The notes: generated from the letters alone by a model not told the origin. Positions 11,630-24,158 are shown, counted from the first letter of the stretch. The stretch is 64,000 bases of DNA from Cyrtodaria siliqua (GCA_037043455.1 JAWPHD010004463.1:1-64000), one strand, 5' to 3'. Translations and numbers: made by a program.

Positions 11630-13335
11630 GGTAAGATGAGGAGGGGCAATTTTTTTTTCCATCTTGTGAAATTTCTTTTGTATTATTTGTTTAGTGTATT
11701 GAGAATATTTAATTAATCTTTGTTACCTGTTACTATTACATTCTTACTCCAGTCCCCATCCATTACATACACAGTTATCATTCATTGTATCAAAGTACTT
11801 TGCCCATTATCTAGTCAGTGCCTGTTTCATATTAAAACATTGTTACATTTTTAACTTGCTATTGATGTAAACATATGTGTATTTGTCTAGCCTTTTCCTT
11901 ATTTTATGTAGGATCTCTTTACTGGAAACACATATTTTGTTCTATCATATACTAAAATAAAGTCTTCTTAGTTCTTACTAAATTAAACTCTTCTTAATCA
12001 TAATTGCTGGTATCATATTTTGTTATAAGGGGTCGAAATTCGACCCATTCCGTCTCAAAAATGTATTTTTCCCCATATTAAAATTGCAGTACACCTCACC
12101 TACTTGGAACCCAATGCGTTGAAAATTCAATGGAGAACCCGGAAATCTCGCCGTGTTTTGAATCTGTCCTTTTTAAAGTCTCCGTGTGGTCAGATACCAC
12201 TATTGATTTGGGGCTTCTGATTGGTTGAAAAAAGTATAGGGGTCTATTAGGGCGTATAGTCAAATTGTAAGGCAGATTCTGATTGGATTAAATTACCCAA
12301 ATCATAACAAATCCCCATAAAACATCAAAATATTATATTTCCATCATAAAACATGTTGATTTAGGATATTTTGACTGAAATTTGCATTTGTATGGATACA
12401 GTTGTACTGAGAGTATATTTACAAAAAGTAAAATTTCTTGACTGCCATTCTGGGGGCGGCCACCTTCAGTGAAATATTAGAGGCTCAAAGCATCACATTA
12501 CCCCCAATTTGCTGGACATTTTTTAGTGTCTCTAAGATAGTTCTTTAAAAAAAGTTAGGTTTTATCATCCGTTTCGATATAGGAATAGGTGTTGTAGGCC
12601 AAACGGCTATATAATGGAGGCCTATGGGAAATGCAATAGTGGTATATGACCTAAATTGTTCTTTCTCAGTCCAACATCGATCGAGATTTTGCAAATGTGA
12701 ATTTTAGAAACGTTAACAAGAAATATGCAACAGAGCTGCGTTAATTTGTTTGTTTATTAAACGAAAACATTGCACAGCAAGGTAACTTAATTCGTATTTT
12801 CCGTAAAAAAAGCGGAGAATAAGGCTTGTGACGTAATAGTCGCATGTTGTAGAGAACGCTAACTCGCCGTAGAAACTTTCTTTACGATGTGTGAAACTTA
12901 CAATATATACCAATGAAGACGTGCGAAACGTACGATCTACACCGATCATAGACGCTAGAAATACTCAAAAACATATAGAAAACGCCTGGGTACACGCAAT
13001 CCTTCATAAAAATGTAAGCATTCTTTAAAATTCATTATTTCTGTTAACAATGAAACGCCTGTAAGTTACTTTTGGCTTTCAACTGTTAATCACGTCTGCA
13101 TGATTTCACTGTGAGACAGGAAGCTGGTCAAAAATGAGACCGGAAGTTTGAAAATGGCGTCGTCCGCCATCTTGGAGACAAAATCAAGTTGGACGCACTA
13201 CGAAAATGAAAATTAGTAACGTTAGTGAGTATTTAACATATTCATTCCCATGCATACATGTACATACATGTACAAACGTGTAACCTATGACCTGCCTTTG
13301 GCCGTATTATATACTGTTAATGCGGAGAAATCTGT
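11630..13335. other. Intergenic; one decayed transposon end
   Basis: No reading frame is convincing. Near 12,030-12,075 the phrase GGGGTCGAAATTCGACCC is a diverged match to the subterminal palindrome of the hAT-like elements at 8,834 and 13,885, so a worn end of the same family probably lies here. The remaining sequence shows nothing I recognise. Confidence 0.45.
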
Positions 13336-13338
13336 TAA

Positions 13339-13628
13339 GGCCTAAAAAAAAAAATTGTGTGGTTCGGGTCACCCGACCCTACCTACGAATACCCGCCGAC
13401 CCTGACGTTTTTTTGGTCCATTTCGAAAAAAAATAAATTAAAAAAAAAATAAAAAAAAATAAAAATAAATCAGTGCATCTTCTTTGCGTTCATACAAAAC
13501 AATCCTTAAAGACGTTTTTTTGGTCCATTTCGAAAAAAAAAAAAAAAAAAAAAAGAAGAAAATCCGACCTACCCTACCTACCAATTTTGAACATGTTACC
13601 CGAACTACACTATTTTTTTTTTTAGGCC
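13339..13628. mobile_element. PIF/Harbinger-like MITE, TAA target duplication
   Basis: Both ends read GGCCTAAAAAAAAAAA going inward, followed by GTGTRGTTCGGGT. TAA flanks both sides (13336-13338 and 13629-13631). Poly-A/T runs and the subterminal phrase GTAGGGTAGGTCGG are shared with the element at 36,782-37,997. A 3-bp TWA duplication with GG-starting ends is typical of PIF/Harbinger. No transposase is present. Confidence 0.75.
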
Positions 13629-13955
13629 TAACTTGATCGTCGAATTTGTTGTTGACAAATTTACACAGAAATTGAAAATGGCAGCCAAGTATGGCAGCAT
13701 GGTCACATGTTGGTTTATGTTTAGTACATTCTTTTAACAGTAAATTGTTGTGATTTGAAGTCTCATTGCATCTACAATAACCCTTCAAGGTAATAAATAT
13801 GTTTTTTGCATGCTGTACATGCAGTGTAGTGTTATAACGATGGCATGTAATATAAGGTTCTTTTAAAGGGGCAACATTCCCTACCAGTGTTTTTTTTATG
13901 CCTAATTTGGGGCCGAAATTCGGCCCCATTCACAATGCCAAAAAGTATCCTTTTT

Positions 13956-15409
13956 AGCTCTACTGGCCAAGGGCCAGCAGAGCTTATGGGATGGTGTGTT
14001 GTCCGTCTTCCGTCGTCCGTCCGTTAACTTTTGCTTGTGTACACTCTAGAGGCCACATTTCTGATGCAATCATCATGAAACTTTGTCAGAATGTTTGTCT
14101 CAATGAAATCTCGGTCAAGTTCGAAAATGGGTCATGTGGGGTCAAAAACTAGGTCACTAGGTCAAATATTGGAAAAACCTTGTGTACACTCTAAAGGCCA
14201 TATTTTTGACCCGAGCTTGATGCAACTTTGTCAGAATGTTTGTCTTAATTATATCTTGGTCAAGTTTGAAAATGGGTCACATGGGGTTAAAAACTAGGTC
14301 ACTAGGTCAAATACTTGAAAAACCTTTTGTACACTCTAGAAGCCGTATTTCTGACCCAATCTTGATGAAACTTTGTCAAAATGTTTGTCTTAATTATATC
14401 TTGGTCAAGTTCAAAAATGGGTCAAATGGTGTTAAAAACTAGGTCACTAGGTCAAACTTTGGAAAAACAGTGTGTACACTCTAGAGGCCATATTTTTGAC
14501 CTGATCTTGATGAAACTTTGTCAGAATGTTTGTCTTAATGAAATCTCGGTCAAGTTCAAAAATGGGTCATGTGGGGTCAAAAACTAGGTCACTAGGTCAA
14601 ATATTGGAAAAACCTTGTGTACACTCTAGAGGCCATATTTTTGACCCGAGCTTGATGCAACTTTGTCAGAATGTTTATCTTAATTGTTTGTCTCAATGAA
14701 ATCTCGGTCAAGTTCGAAAATGGGTCATGTGGGGTCAAAAACTAGGTCACTAGGTCAAATATTGGAAAAACCTTGTGTACACTCTAGAGGCCATATTTTT
14801 GACCCGAGCTTGATGCAACTTTGTCAGAATGTTTGTCTTAATTATATCTTGGTCAAGTTTGAAAATGGGTCACATGGGGTTAAAAACTAGGTCACTAGGT
14901 CAAATACTTGAAAAACCTTGTGTACACTCTAGAAGCCGTATTTCTGACCCAATCTTGATGAAACTTTGTCAAAATGTTTGTCTTAATTATATCTTGGTCA
15001 AGTTTTAAAATGGGTCACATGGTATTAAAAACTAGGTCACTAGGTCAAACTTTGGAAAAACCGTGTGTACACTCTAGAGGCCATATTTTTGACCCGATCT
15101 TGATGCAATTTTGTCAGAATATTTGTCTCAATTATAGCTTGCTAAAGTTCGAAAATGGGTCACACAGGGTCAAAAACTAGGTCACTAGTACACTCTAGAG
15201 GCCATATTTCTGACCCGATCTTGATCGAAATGTTGTCTTAATTATATTTTGGTCAAGTTCGAAAATGGGTCCCATGGGGTCAAAAACTAGGTCACTAGGT
15301 CAAATACTTGAAAAACCTTGTGTACACTCTAGACACCATGTAGTACGACTCGATTCATCAATGGTAAAACAGCCAGTAGAGCGTTCACAGGCCCTCTTGG
15401 GCCTCTTGT
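13956..15409 (+). mobile_element. HINE/pearl-like element, 145-bp repeat core (copy 2)
   Basis: The 5' hairpin at 13956-13984 has stems AGCTCTACTGGCC and GGCCAGCAGAGCT. It is followed by the same TCCGTCGTCCGTCCG leader, about nine to ten 145-bp units and the 3' hairpin AGGCCCTCTTGGGCCT at 15389-15404 with CTCTTG. It shares with copy 1 the same shortened unit (CACTAGTACACTCTAG near 15,187) and the same unique stretch TAGTACGACTCGATTCATCA. The two are therefore copies of one source element. It sits in a T run of the hAT-like element, as expected for insertion between T and T. Confidence 0.8.
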
Positions 15410-15446
15410 TTTACAATTATATCCAAAAAATTCACAATCAATTTTT

Positions 15447-15516
15447 TTATTTTTGGGGTAAATACAGACCAGTAAGGATACTTCAAAACTAGTCTGTATT
15501 TACCAAAAACAAAACT
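15447..15516. repeat. Inverted repeat in the hAT-like element
   Basis: TTTTGGGGTAAATACAGAC (about 15451-15469) pairs with GTCTGTATTTACCAAAAAC (about 15492-15510) around a ~22-base spacer. It may mark a small extra foldback insertion. Confidence 0.6.
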
Positions 15517-15566
15517 TTTAAACCAAGGGATATTAAACTGTGAAAAAATGGCTAGTATATTAAACT

Positions 15567-16625
15567 GTGCAAAAATGGCTAGTTGATTTTAATCCTAATA
15601 AAACTGAAACCCTTACAATTACACGAAAACTTAACAAACCTTTACACCCAGACCTAATTATGAACAGTATTATTATACAAGAAGTCGATAACCACAAGCA
15701 TCTGGGATTAACTTTCGATAACGATGGCAAGTGGCGTTCTCAAATCGATAATAGTGTTACTCGTGCTTGGCAACGAATAGGTATACTTAGAAGCTTGAAA
15801 TTCTCTCTTGACAGAAGATCTTTAGAACGCATTTACATTTCATTTATACGTCCATTATTAGAGTACGGTAATGTTATTTGGGATAACTGTACCCTAGAGC
15901 AAAATAAATCTGTTGAAGCAATACAAGTCGAGGCAGCACGTATAGTGACTGGTGCAACCAAATTATGCAGTATAGCTAAACTGAATGAGGAAACGAAATG
16001 GGAAACTCTCGCTGATAGACGTAAAAAACAAAAACTCATATTATTTTACAAAATGCGTAACAGCCTTACTCCGAATTACCTAAGTGAACTGATTCCGCCT
16101 GAGGTGCACGATCGAACTGGTTATAACCTAAGAAATAATAATGACATTTCAGTTGTACCTGCGAGGACTAGTTTATACCGGGATTCTTTTCTCCCATCAG
16201 TTATTCGCAACTGGAACACTCTACACGAGGACATAAGGAACAGCGCCACCTTACAAATGTTCAAGTCATCCCTAAACTCTAACTTATCCAAACCCCCAAC
16301 ATACTATTATATTGGAGACCGCCAAGGACAAGTATTACATGCTAGACTTAGACTTGAATGTAGTTCCCTTGGTCAACATTTACACAAGCGTTCCCTTATA
16401 GACAATCCAAACTGCACCTGCGGTCTAATAGAAACAGCATATCACTATTTACTAATTTGTCCGAGATATATTGATCAAAGACGAACTTTCTTTACACACT
16501 TACCTTGTGTTTTATCTCAACAGAATTTACTGTTTGGGTCAAATAACCTTTCGGACCATTATAATGCCCACGTTTTCAAAAAAGTCCAGTCGTACATATT
16601 AGCAACGAAACGATTTACAAACTAG
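15567..16625 (+). pseudogene. LINE reverse transcriptase, 5'-truncated C-terminal part
   Basis: A 352-codon open frame encodes the end of a non-LTR reverse transcriptase and the region after it. Near residues 7-15 is FNPNKTE and near 44-49 HKHLGL, the motifs that follow the catalytic YxDD in LINE enzymes. FIRPLLEYGNVIWDN (residues 89-103) is the thumb-side motif common in Jockey/I/CR1-type elements. Near residues 280-298 a CTCG..HYLLICPRY segment forms the C-terminal zinc-knuckle-like motif. The palm with the catalytic aspartates, the endonuclease and ORF1 are all missing, so it cannot transpose itself. The frame has no stop before its natural end, pointing to a young insertion. The listed start is a GTG codon and only marks where homology begins. 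The 3' UTR runs to about 17,037, and an AAACTGTGAAAA duplication flanks the insertion. Confidence 0.85.
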
Positions 16626-17186
16626 ATAGCAACGTGTCGAGCCTATTCCTGGGGGGACTGATGTGACTGGTGAAATTATTCTTTTTGTACATTTTGCTTG
16701 TTTTCTTTTTTTCATGTTACTTATCGATCGGTCAGGTCCAAACGTATTACTAATCAGCTACACAATAATGGACAACATAATAATATGACAGGACCTGGTC
16801 TGTCGTGTACTATCTGTTTTATAATCACTATTTCTAATTGTTAAATTCCATCAAATGCTATTTTACATCATATGCTAATATTTATAACACATAAAATGTC
16901 AGCCGTATCTTATGCACTAATACGAATATTAAGGAGATGAATTTACATAAGTTTTCATCGAAAGCTTGTTTTCAAATCCTGTTCATGTACCATTGAAACA
17001 TTGTTCATTACATTTCTTGAATAAATACTGTTTAAACCAAACTGTGAAAATAAAAGTGAAAAAAGTTTATTTCTCTTTTGTTATAATATTTCACTATTTT
17101 CACAATTTCTAGAAAAATGCCGTTATTTTTCACAATGGCATTGGCACAGGCTGCATTCCCAAAACACATAAAAAAACACTGCCTAC

Positions 17187-18442
17187 CCTGGTGGGGAGAG
17201 ATTGGAGGTGTGTCTTATCAATTACACCAGTTATACAGGCCAGTCAGTTACAGTTACTCGCGCTGAATGCAGTTTGCAGACGACAAATAACAAATCAGCT
17301 AGGAGTAAAGTTTTTCAATCTTATGTCTCCAAACCACTAGTATATAATTTTTGTTTATTTTATTGAAACTGTGACAGTTTTTTAGTATTATACATGTTTT
17401 ACCCTATAGTTACTCTTTTATTTTCATCTAATATCCATTGCACTGAATATGTATAATATAAAAAAGGAATTGCTATGAACTTCACACTGCCAGTAAATAT
17501 TTCATGAAATATAAGTTGTAATCAGTGTTAAATGAAAATTAATTGCCAATTATAGTTGGTCTGGAGAAACAGCCTATATATACTGCAGTACACCAGATAT
17601 GTATAATTTGAACATGTATGTTAGGATGACATTGTGTTGGGAATAAACATTCAAAAATATAGCGTAACTACAAATTATTGTTCGGAATGGCTGGTCATGA
17701 TGGAGATAAGAATTACATTGTAAATAGTTATGACTAAGGAAAAATACATCACTGAGCCTGAGGAGGGAATATTCAATGGTTCATGGTGGTGTTTCTGATT
17801 CTGATGTGAAAATGCATGGTAGGGATGATTTGTTATTTGGAACACATGAATAGTCACAGATACAAACATCCCATCCCTGAGTACTGCTACTGAGGTTTAC
17901 ACACAATTATAACTACCACCTATCTCTAAGCCATAACACTGAGTGTCGTCTGCTATAAACACTACCTATTTGTGTATACTTCTGAGTTCATAACCCCACA
18001 GGCTCCTCCCTTTTTATTTTCAAATTTCTGTCACTTGGGTTTAAAAAATTATTAAAACTAGGAATAAGAAATACTTTTTCACAAATATGTTTTTACCAAT
18101 ACAATTGTTTAATATCAGTTTACTTCTGTGCCAAATATTGAATTTTTTTATGAGGTGGAATTTTCAATATTTTGAAAAAGGTCTCCCTTATTTAACCATG
18201 TACAAATTTAAATGAAAAACCTGCCCCAGCTCCATCTAGTGGCTTTTATACGGCAGTCGGGCCTTTAACAAGGATAACTATCTATTTTTAAATTATTTCT
18301 TTTTTAATTTTCATGTTAAACCAATTAATATTATCCATTTCATATCTTGGTTATGAGGAATTTTAATTAACTATCCTTGAAAGCATAGATATTCATATGA
18401 TGTACCCCACCCACTTGTTTTCCCATTTAAAAAAATCCATAG
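17187..18442. other. Intergenic, nothing recognised
   Basis: AT-rich sequence with no convincing gene. The first ~100 bases continue the flank of the hAT-like element. I see no clear repeat structure or RNA gene. Confidence 0.4.
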
Positions 18443-19110
18443 CAGTGTTCCCACTGACTTTTTCATTTGGGGGTACATGTACCCCCTACTGTTAAATTTT
18501 GGGGGTACACTACAAATTTAGGGGGTACACTATGAATTTTTAAGATTTTTAAACCTTTCAACATACTTTTTGCGCCATGACAAATAGACTGTATTGCATT
18601 TCTTTCAAGTAAAAATCCAATACCAGTCAACCGTTTGCGCATCTATAAATAGTACACGGGAGAGACGAAACACGATTTGAATTAATTATTTGATCTTCAT
18701 TTATTCTATTATTAAGTTTTTATTTTAATTTTAAAATATACTTACTAAATCTGAAAAAGAAATAAGTAAAAACCACCAGAATGAGATGTCGATGTTTTCT
18801 CTACTTTCATTTAGGTAGCGCGTGCGCTTTTGACGTCATAACCAATCATCGTGGTATGCACTAGAGGGATAGGACAATTGACGCAATTACTCGGGATAAT
18901 GTTTTCGTAAACAAAGCGTTTAAGTTTCGTTTTGATTTTTCAAAAAATATTCGGACAAAGTGGAATTTGGAAATCTACCGACGCTCATGCTTTCTTATTA
19001 TCAGACTTGTATTTTTTCTGTGCATGCATGCACGTACAAGGTCAGTTTTCTGTACATGATTTTTTGTTTTCATGCGTGATTCACGCACATGTGCGTGAAT
19101 GGGAACACTG
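18443..19110. mobile_element. hAT-like MITE, 5-bp duplication CATAG
   Basis: The ends are CAGTGTTCCCACTGACTTT and a reverse complement of CAGTGTTCCCATTCACG, a classic hAT terminal sequence. CATAG is duplicated directly outside (18438-18442 and 19111-19115). Near the left end GGGGGTACA is repeated three times around 18,470-18,530. The 668-bp interior has no transposase. Open frames inside (such as 18,932-19,168) run into the terminal repeat and are unlikely to be genes. Confidence 0.8.
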
Positions 19111-19115
19111 CATAG

Positions 19116-19566
19116 TCCCTAATTGTCACAATTTACACAAAATGGTGTCAATTGTATGTACGCAATAGATGTTGCAGGATAATATTTCCAGCACACCCAA
19201 GATATTTTAACTCCGATTCTGAATATGGAATGTGTTGTCAACCACACTACAAAACACTATACTATTAAATCCAACAATGAATTGCGAAATCATCGCAAAT
19301 ACATGTATGCACTGACTCCTTGTGCTGACACTGTCGATCACTCAAATTTTAACGGCTCATTTCAAAATCTGCGAAATGTATTCATACGCGAGGGCAACTT
19401 GCGTGGGGGGCGCGAGGGCACCTTGCATGGGGGGCGCGAGGTAGGGGTAGGGTGGTGGGGTTATTTTAAATATCCTTAAAAAATCACTGATAGGTTTTTA
19501 AAAATTATTATTACTGTCAAATGCTGTTGCAAGTGGCCTACAAATACACTGCCATCAAGACTTGTT
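19116..19566. other. Intergenic with a 27-bp GC-rich duplication
   Basis: No convincing gene. At about 19,388-19,442 the phrase GGGGGGCGCGAGG occurs twice, 27 bp apart, in a locally G-rich stretch. Confidence 0.4.
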
Positions 19567-19745
19567 AGAAATGTTATATTTTGTGATATATTTTTTCCAT
19601 AGATTAAAACTAGCTTTTAGAATTCTAATAAACTCATGTTTCCTGGTTCACTAAAATTAGAAATGTTATATTTTATGATATATTTTTTCCATAGATTAAA
19701 ACTAGCTTTTAGAATTCTAATAAACTCATGTTTCCTGGTTCAATT
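19567..19745. repeat. 93-bp tandem duplication
   Basis: The block from GAAATGTTATATTTTRTGAT to CTCATGTTTCCTGGTTCA occurs twice in a row (starts near 19,567 and 19,660) with very few differences. It is a recent duplication. Confidence 0.85.
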
Positions 19746-19784
19746 ATGGAGGTGGGAACCCTTTATACACGTATCTAGATGTAG

Positions 19785-20095
19785 ATCATCACTATATAGG
19801 GCCTATATACTAAGATCTAGGCCCAATAAGGTATTGCTGGCTGGGACCCGTTATACTAAGATGTAGGTCCGATTTGTTACAGATGGCTGTGACCCTTTAT
19901 ATTAAGATCTATGCTAGATATTTTACTGATGGTTGGACCCTTATGGAACTGATGACTTGGACCCGTTCTACTAAGCTGTAGACCCGATATGGCAGTGATT
20001 GCCGGGACCCTGTATACTTAGATGTAGGCCCATTATGGTACTGATGGCTGGGACCCTTTATACTGAGGTGTAGACACGATGTGGTATTGCTGGTT
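19785..20095. repeat. Minisatellite, ~47-56 bp unit
   Basis: About six diverged units share GGCTGGGACCCNTTATACT and AAGATGTAGGCCC (for example near 19,857, 19,973, 20,020 and 20,067). Unit length varies by several bases, so this is an old array. Confidence 0.7.
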
Positions 20096-20599
20096 TAGCA
20101 GGCAGTCCATGGGCCAAAAAAACAAACAAGTTTAATTGCATTTTTGAGTAGAATTTGGCATCCATGCTTACCAAGTTTTCAAGTATTCAAGTTTTTATAG
20201 GATTCCAAACATGCTGGGGGTGGATGCCAGTTTGGCTAATGTTCCTGGGGGTCAAATAATAGGTCAAAGGCCAAAATAGTGCAAAACTGACTATTTCAAC
20301 CCTAATTTAGGGTATATTATCACATTCCATTCAGTTATTTATGTATATAACTGTTTTAAAATATTTAGATACTGTTTAAAAACTAAAATGCATTAATACA
20401 TAATGTAAAATTTATAGCACCTAAAATGGAGGTCAAATGTCAAATAAATGCAAAAAATCTTTATTCTATAAGTGTATATGTAGCGCAAGTCCTATAAAAT
20501 AGAAATTACGTTATAATATGTTACGTTATATAAATAATATGAAAAAGTAAAGCTGAGTATTTTCATGTCTGTCAACAATACTTTGATTTCAAACTTACT

Positions 20600-20790
20600 G
20601 GTCCTTTGGGATCTTGATGCCCAATCTTTGTGGCTTTAAAATAGAATATCGCTTAAGCCGGCGCTAGGAGGCGTGAGAGGTGTTGCAGTTTTCATTACCT
20701 CTCGTGAACAGACTCAAAAAGACTGAGTTTGCTACTTTTATCTCGTTTGTGTTTGTTGCTTCCGACGGAACCCTTTTTCAGTATTTATTA
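20600..20790 (+). repeat. Dispersed repeat, CTTAAGCCGG family
   Basis: Shares GCCCAATCTTTGTGGCTTT, GAATATCGCTTAAGCCGG and CTAGGAGGCGTGAGAGGTGT with the copy at 33,375-33,560, and continues through GCAGACTC and GTTTGTTGCTTCC. No coding capacity is seen. The stretch before it (20,100-20,600) holds nothing I recognise. Confidence 0.65.
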
Positions 20791-20984
20791 ATTTAAAAAT
20801 ACATGTTTGATGAGATCGTCATATATTGGCTTGCTGATAATTTAGCTGAAAAATGCCTATTCATACTAAATAGCATATAAAATACATTGTCGAAGTAGGT
20901 ATTCATAATTTGTTGTGATATTAACTCGTCATCAATTGCTTAGCATTTGTAGCATCATAATTTTCTAATTGATCCTAGCAAAAT

Positions 20985-22240
20985 TTCAGGTGGGCCGGAA
21001 ATTCAAGATGGCCGCCACGGCTAAACATAATTTTTCTAAAAACAAGTTTGTAGCGACCACTTCTTGAAAACTATAAGTGATATTGATATGCGTCTTTTCC
21101 TAAAATGATCAGTATGACATGATGTTGATCCTTTTTTGATTGGACGTTAAACATGGCTGCCAGTGGCCATCTTTGTTTACATAGAGTTATATAATGAAAA
21201 CTTGTAGTGACTACTCCTCTGAAACTGACGGATTTTCATGAAACTTCACAGGAATGTTGCTCTTGATATCTAATTGATCCTAGCAAAACTTCAGGTCGGC
21301 CGGAAATTCAAGATGGCTGCCACGGCTAAATATAGATTTTCAGAAAACAAGTTTGTAGCGACTACTTCTTGAAAACTATAAGTAATATTGATATGGGACT
21401 TTTTCTAAAATGATCAGCATGACATGATGTTGGTCCTTGTCGAAAATCTTTTTGATTCGATGTTAAACATGGCTGTCAGTGGCCATCTTTGTTTACATAG
21501 TTATCTAGTAAAAACTTGTAGCAACTACTGTAACTACTCAACGGGTTTTCACAAAAACTTCACAGGAATCTTGCTCTTGATGTCTAATTGATCCTAGCAA
21601 AATTTCAGGTCGGCCGGAAATTCAAGATGGCCGCCATGCCTAAAAATAGTTTTTCATAATACAAGTTTGTAGCGACTACCTCTTGAAAACTATAAGTGAT
21701 ATTGATATGGGACTTTTTCTAAAATGATCAGTATGACATGATGTTGATCATTTTCAAAATTTTTTTGATTTGACATTAAACATGGCCGCCAGCGGCCATC
21801 TTTGTTTACAAAGAGTTATATAATGAAAACTTGTATCGACTACTCCTCTGAAACTGCTTGACGGATTTTCATGGAACTTCACAGGAATGTTGCTCTTGAT
21901 ATCTTATTGATCCTAGCAAAATTTCATTCAGATCGGCCAGAAATTCAAGATTGCCGCCATGGCTAAAATAGATTTTCAAAATACAAGATTGTAGCGACTA
22001 TTTCTTGAAAACTATAAGTGATATTGATATGGGACTTTTTCTAAAATGATCAGTACGACATGATGTTGATCCTTGTTGAAATTTATTTTGAGTAGGTCAT
22101 TTAAATATATAGTAGAAAGAGAATTGGCCCAAAGACAGAACCTTGGGGTACGTCTTTAGTGACTACTTGAAAAAAACGTAAGTGGTATTGATATGGAACC
22201 TTTACCAAAATGACTGGCATGACATCTTGCAGGCTGATCA
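20985..22240 (+). repeat. Degenerate array of ~318-bp repeats
   Basis: About four units share GGCCGGAAATTCAAGATGGC, GTTTGTAGCGACTACTTC, GATATTGATATGGGAC and GGCCATCTTTGTTTACAT in fixed order. They match the core of the elements at 27.1-29.7 and 36.2-38.4 kb. Neither hairpin end is present here, so this is an old, end-less fragment. The last part (22,150-22,240) is strongly diverged. Confidence 0.8.
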
Positions 22241-23797
22241 GGGTTTAACTGTCTTGGTGTTCATCAGTCATTTGATCGAAACACCCCTATGTACTACAAA
22301 TTGTCTGGTCCAAATTAAAAGGACAGTCCATTCTACATTCATAGACTGAAAACCAATTGTAGGATTTTAAAGGCCGGGGTCACACTATAAAAGCTGGGTT
22401 CACTGAAAAATGGCTACTATCCCTGAACACACTAAGCTGTCTACAAGCAAAGCACCAGTGGGGATTTTTAAAATTTTAATAGACCTAATCCACACATTTT
22501 GTTGAAACTTGGCATAAATGTTCTTGAATGATTGATGAATATTCCTTCTGAATTTGAAAGCACTGTAACATTTGTGAGTGTTATATCGGATCCAAAAAAT
22601 TTCTTTTGAAAACTGTTGTGAAATTCAAATTTTCGCCACTGGTGATTGACAGTTGATGAAAGGTCATGACCTCTCTACCAGCCAACTGGAGTTGAGATGC
22701 TGGAGATTTTCATTCAGCTGACATATGGCGGGAATAAAAGACTACAGTGTTTAGATGTACAGTACACTGACATCTTATGAAGTAACTTACAGAGACATGA
22801 CATTAGATATTATGGAAGTTATTATTTTTCATAAATATTATGTGTACAGAGATTGTAAAATCGCATGTGCATGTGTCCTGAGTCAATTATTCCCATGAAT
22901 GACCCGTTGGGAACACTTGGTAAAGAACCATTGTCTGACCATTTCTAAAACACAAGTTTTCATTATACATGTATATCCCTTCTATGTCTTACATAACTCC
23001 AGAAGTGTTTGTCATTCCAGTGCCATTTTTCTGTTTTTAATCCACAGTTTCTTGTTCCAGGAGCTACCTAAATTATGTATTTGAGATTGAGATTATCCTT
23101 GAAATTAATGGGTAATTGTCTCAAGTTGCTCTTCTGAAACTGCAAGTGTTTTTTTTTGTTCCTCAACACTGCAAAACAATGCTTACATATTAACAAAAAT
23201 TAAAACAGATATCAAAAATAATTCTTGAAACTTAATTAATAGTTTATTGCCTGAACAAACCTTGGTGAACACTTTATAAATGTATACAAAAGAAGTTCTC
23301 TAAAAGTTTAGTTATTTGTGGGAAAATAGTTGATTATTTGTTTTATTGGAGTTAAATAGGGACACACTCCCAAGTTTATAATTCCACTTATTGATAGGTA
23401 ATAGATAATTGCCTAGAATTATTATCTCTTCATTTTTATCTCTGATATACAGACTTCACCACACTGAAGTTTATTGCTCTGCCATACCACATGTGTTTAT
23501 GTTTACAAACAGCACAAACTGACCAGTGGATAAGCCACTCCTACTGTCCCTAATTTGCTTAATGGTCTACCGTAGGGTTATTGAAGATTTTGAGATCTGG
23601 TCTTTACGATTTTATTTTAATTCTGATTTTCCAACTATAACCTGAGACAAGATCAAATCTACTGATATAGTAACATAATTCTTAGGAGAAATTGCATAAC
23701 ATGACCTGTGCATGACCTGGTCACACACCTGCTATATTTCTGAATACAGATCATTGCATTTCTGTTCCACAGTGTGATTTGGAGCAGAAAAAAGAGG
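22241..23797. other. Intergenic, nothing recognised
   Basis: AT-rich sequence with no credible coding frame or clear repeat. Confidence 0.4.
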
Positions 23798-24158
23798 CAT
23801 GGCTTTTTTTCATGATTTTGGGAACATGACCCGTACCCCTGGAATTGGGAATTTTAGCGCGATTTTTCATAAAATTGGGAATTTTAGCGAGATTTTTAAT
23901 AAAATTCGGAAAAATATAAAGTAAAGCATTCCTTTCATAATTATATCTTTAATACTGTTTTTGTACACCAAGATAAACAGAAGCATTTATAAGCTTTTGA
24001 GCCCCAATCTGGATTGGCACATTTAAATTATTATTATTATTATTATTTATTTTTTTTAAATTGGGAATTTTTTTCTCTTAATTGGGAAAAAAAGATATGT
24101 TTTGGCATTGGGAATATGACCGAATTTCGGCTATAAAAACAGCCAAAAAATACCCCTG
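23798..24158. mobile_element. hAT-like MITE, 5-bp duplication AGAGG
   Basis: The left end CATGGCTTTTTTTCATG and right end (inward) CAGGGGTATTTTTTGGC are imperfect inverted repeats. AGAGG is duplicated outside both (23793-23797 and 24159-24163). The interior holds repeated TTGGGAATTTTAGCG phrases and, near the right end, CCGAATTTCGG, a relative of the palindrome in the two larger hAT-like elements. The element is 361 bp and has no coding capacity. Confidence 0.7.

Larger units (their letters stand above)
13885..17181. mobile_element. hAT-like element, 5-bp duplication CCTAC, with two nested insertions
   Basis: The ends are CAGTGTTTTTTTTATG and CATAAAAAAACACTG, flanked by CCTAC on both sides (13880-13884 and 17182-17186). 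The left end carries GGGGCCGAAATTCGGCCCC. The element's own sequence (13885-13955, about 15410-15540 and 17040-17181) is interrupted by a 145-bp-repeat HINE (13,956-15,409) and a LINE fragment (about 15,545-17,037). It is therefore the oldest of three layers. Repeats of AAACTGTGAAAA on both sides of the LINE support that join. Confidence 0.8.

Noticed and set aside
13438..13929. 163-codon minus-strand frame
   Set aside because: It crosses the end of the PIF-like MITE and a hAT-like end, with a poly-Phe stretch from a poly-A run. Not a gene.
22105..22165. Possible remnant of a LINE reverse transcriptase (a short IGPKTEPWGT-like reading)
   Set aside because: Only about a dozen codons inside a decayed 318-bp array; too short to claim.
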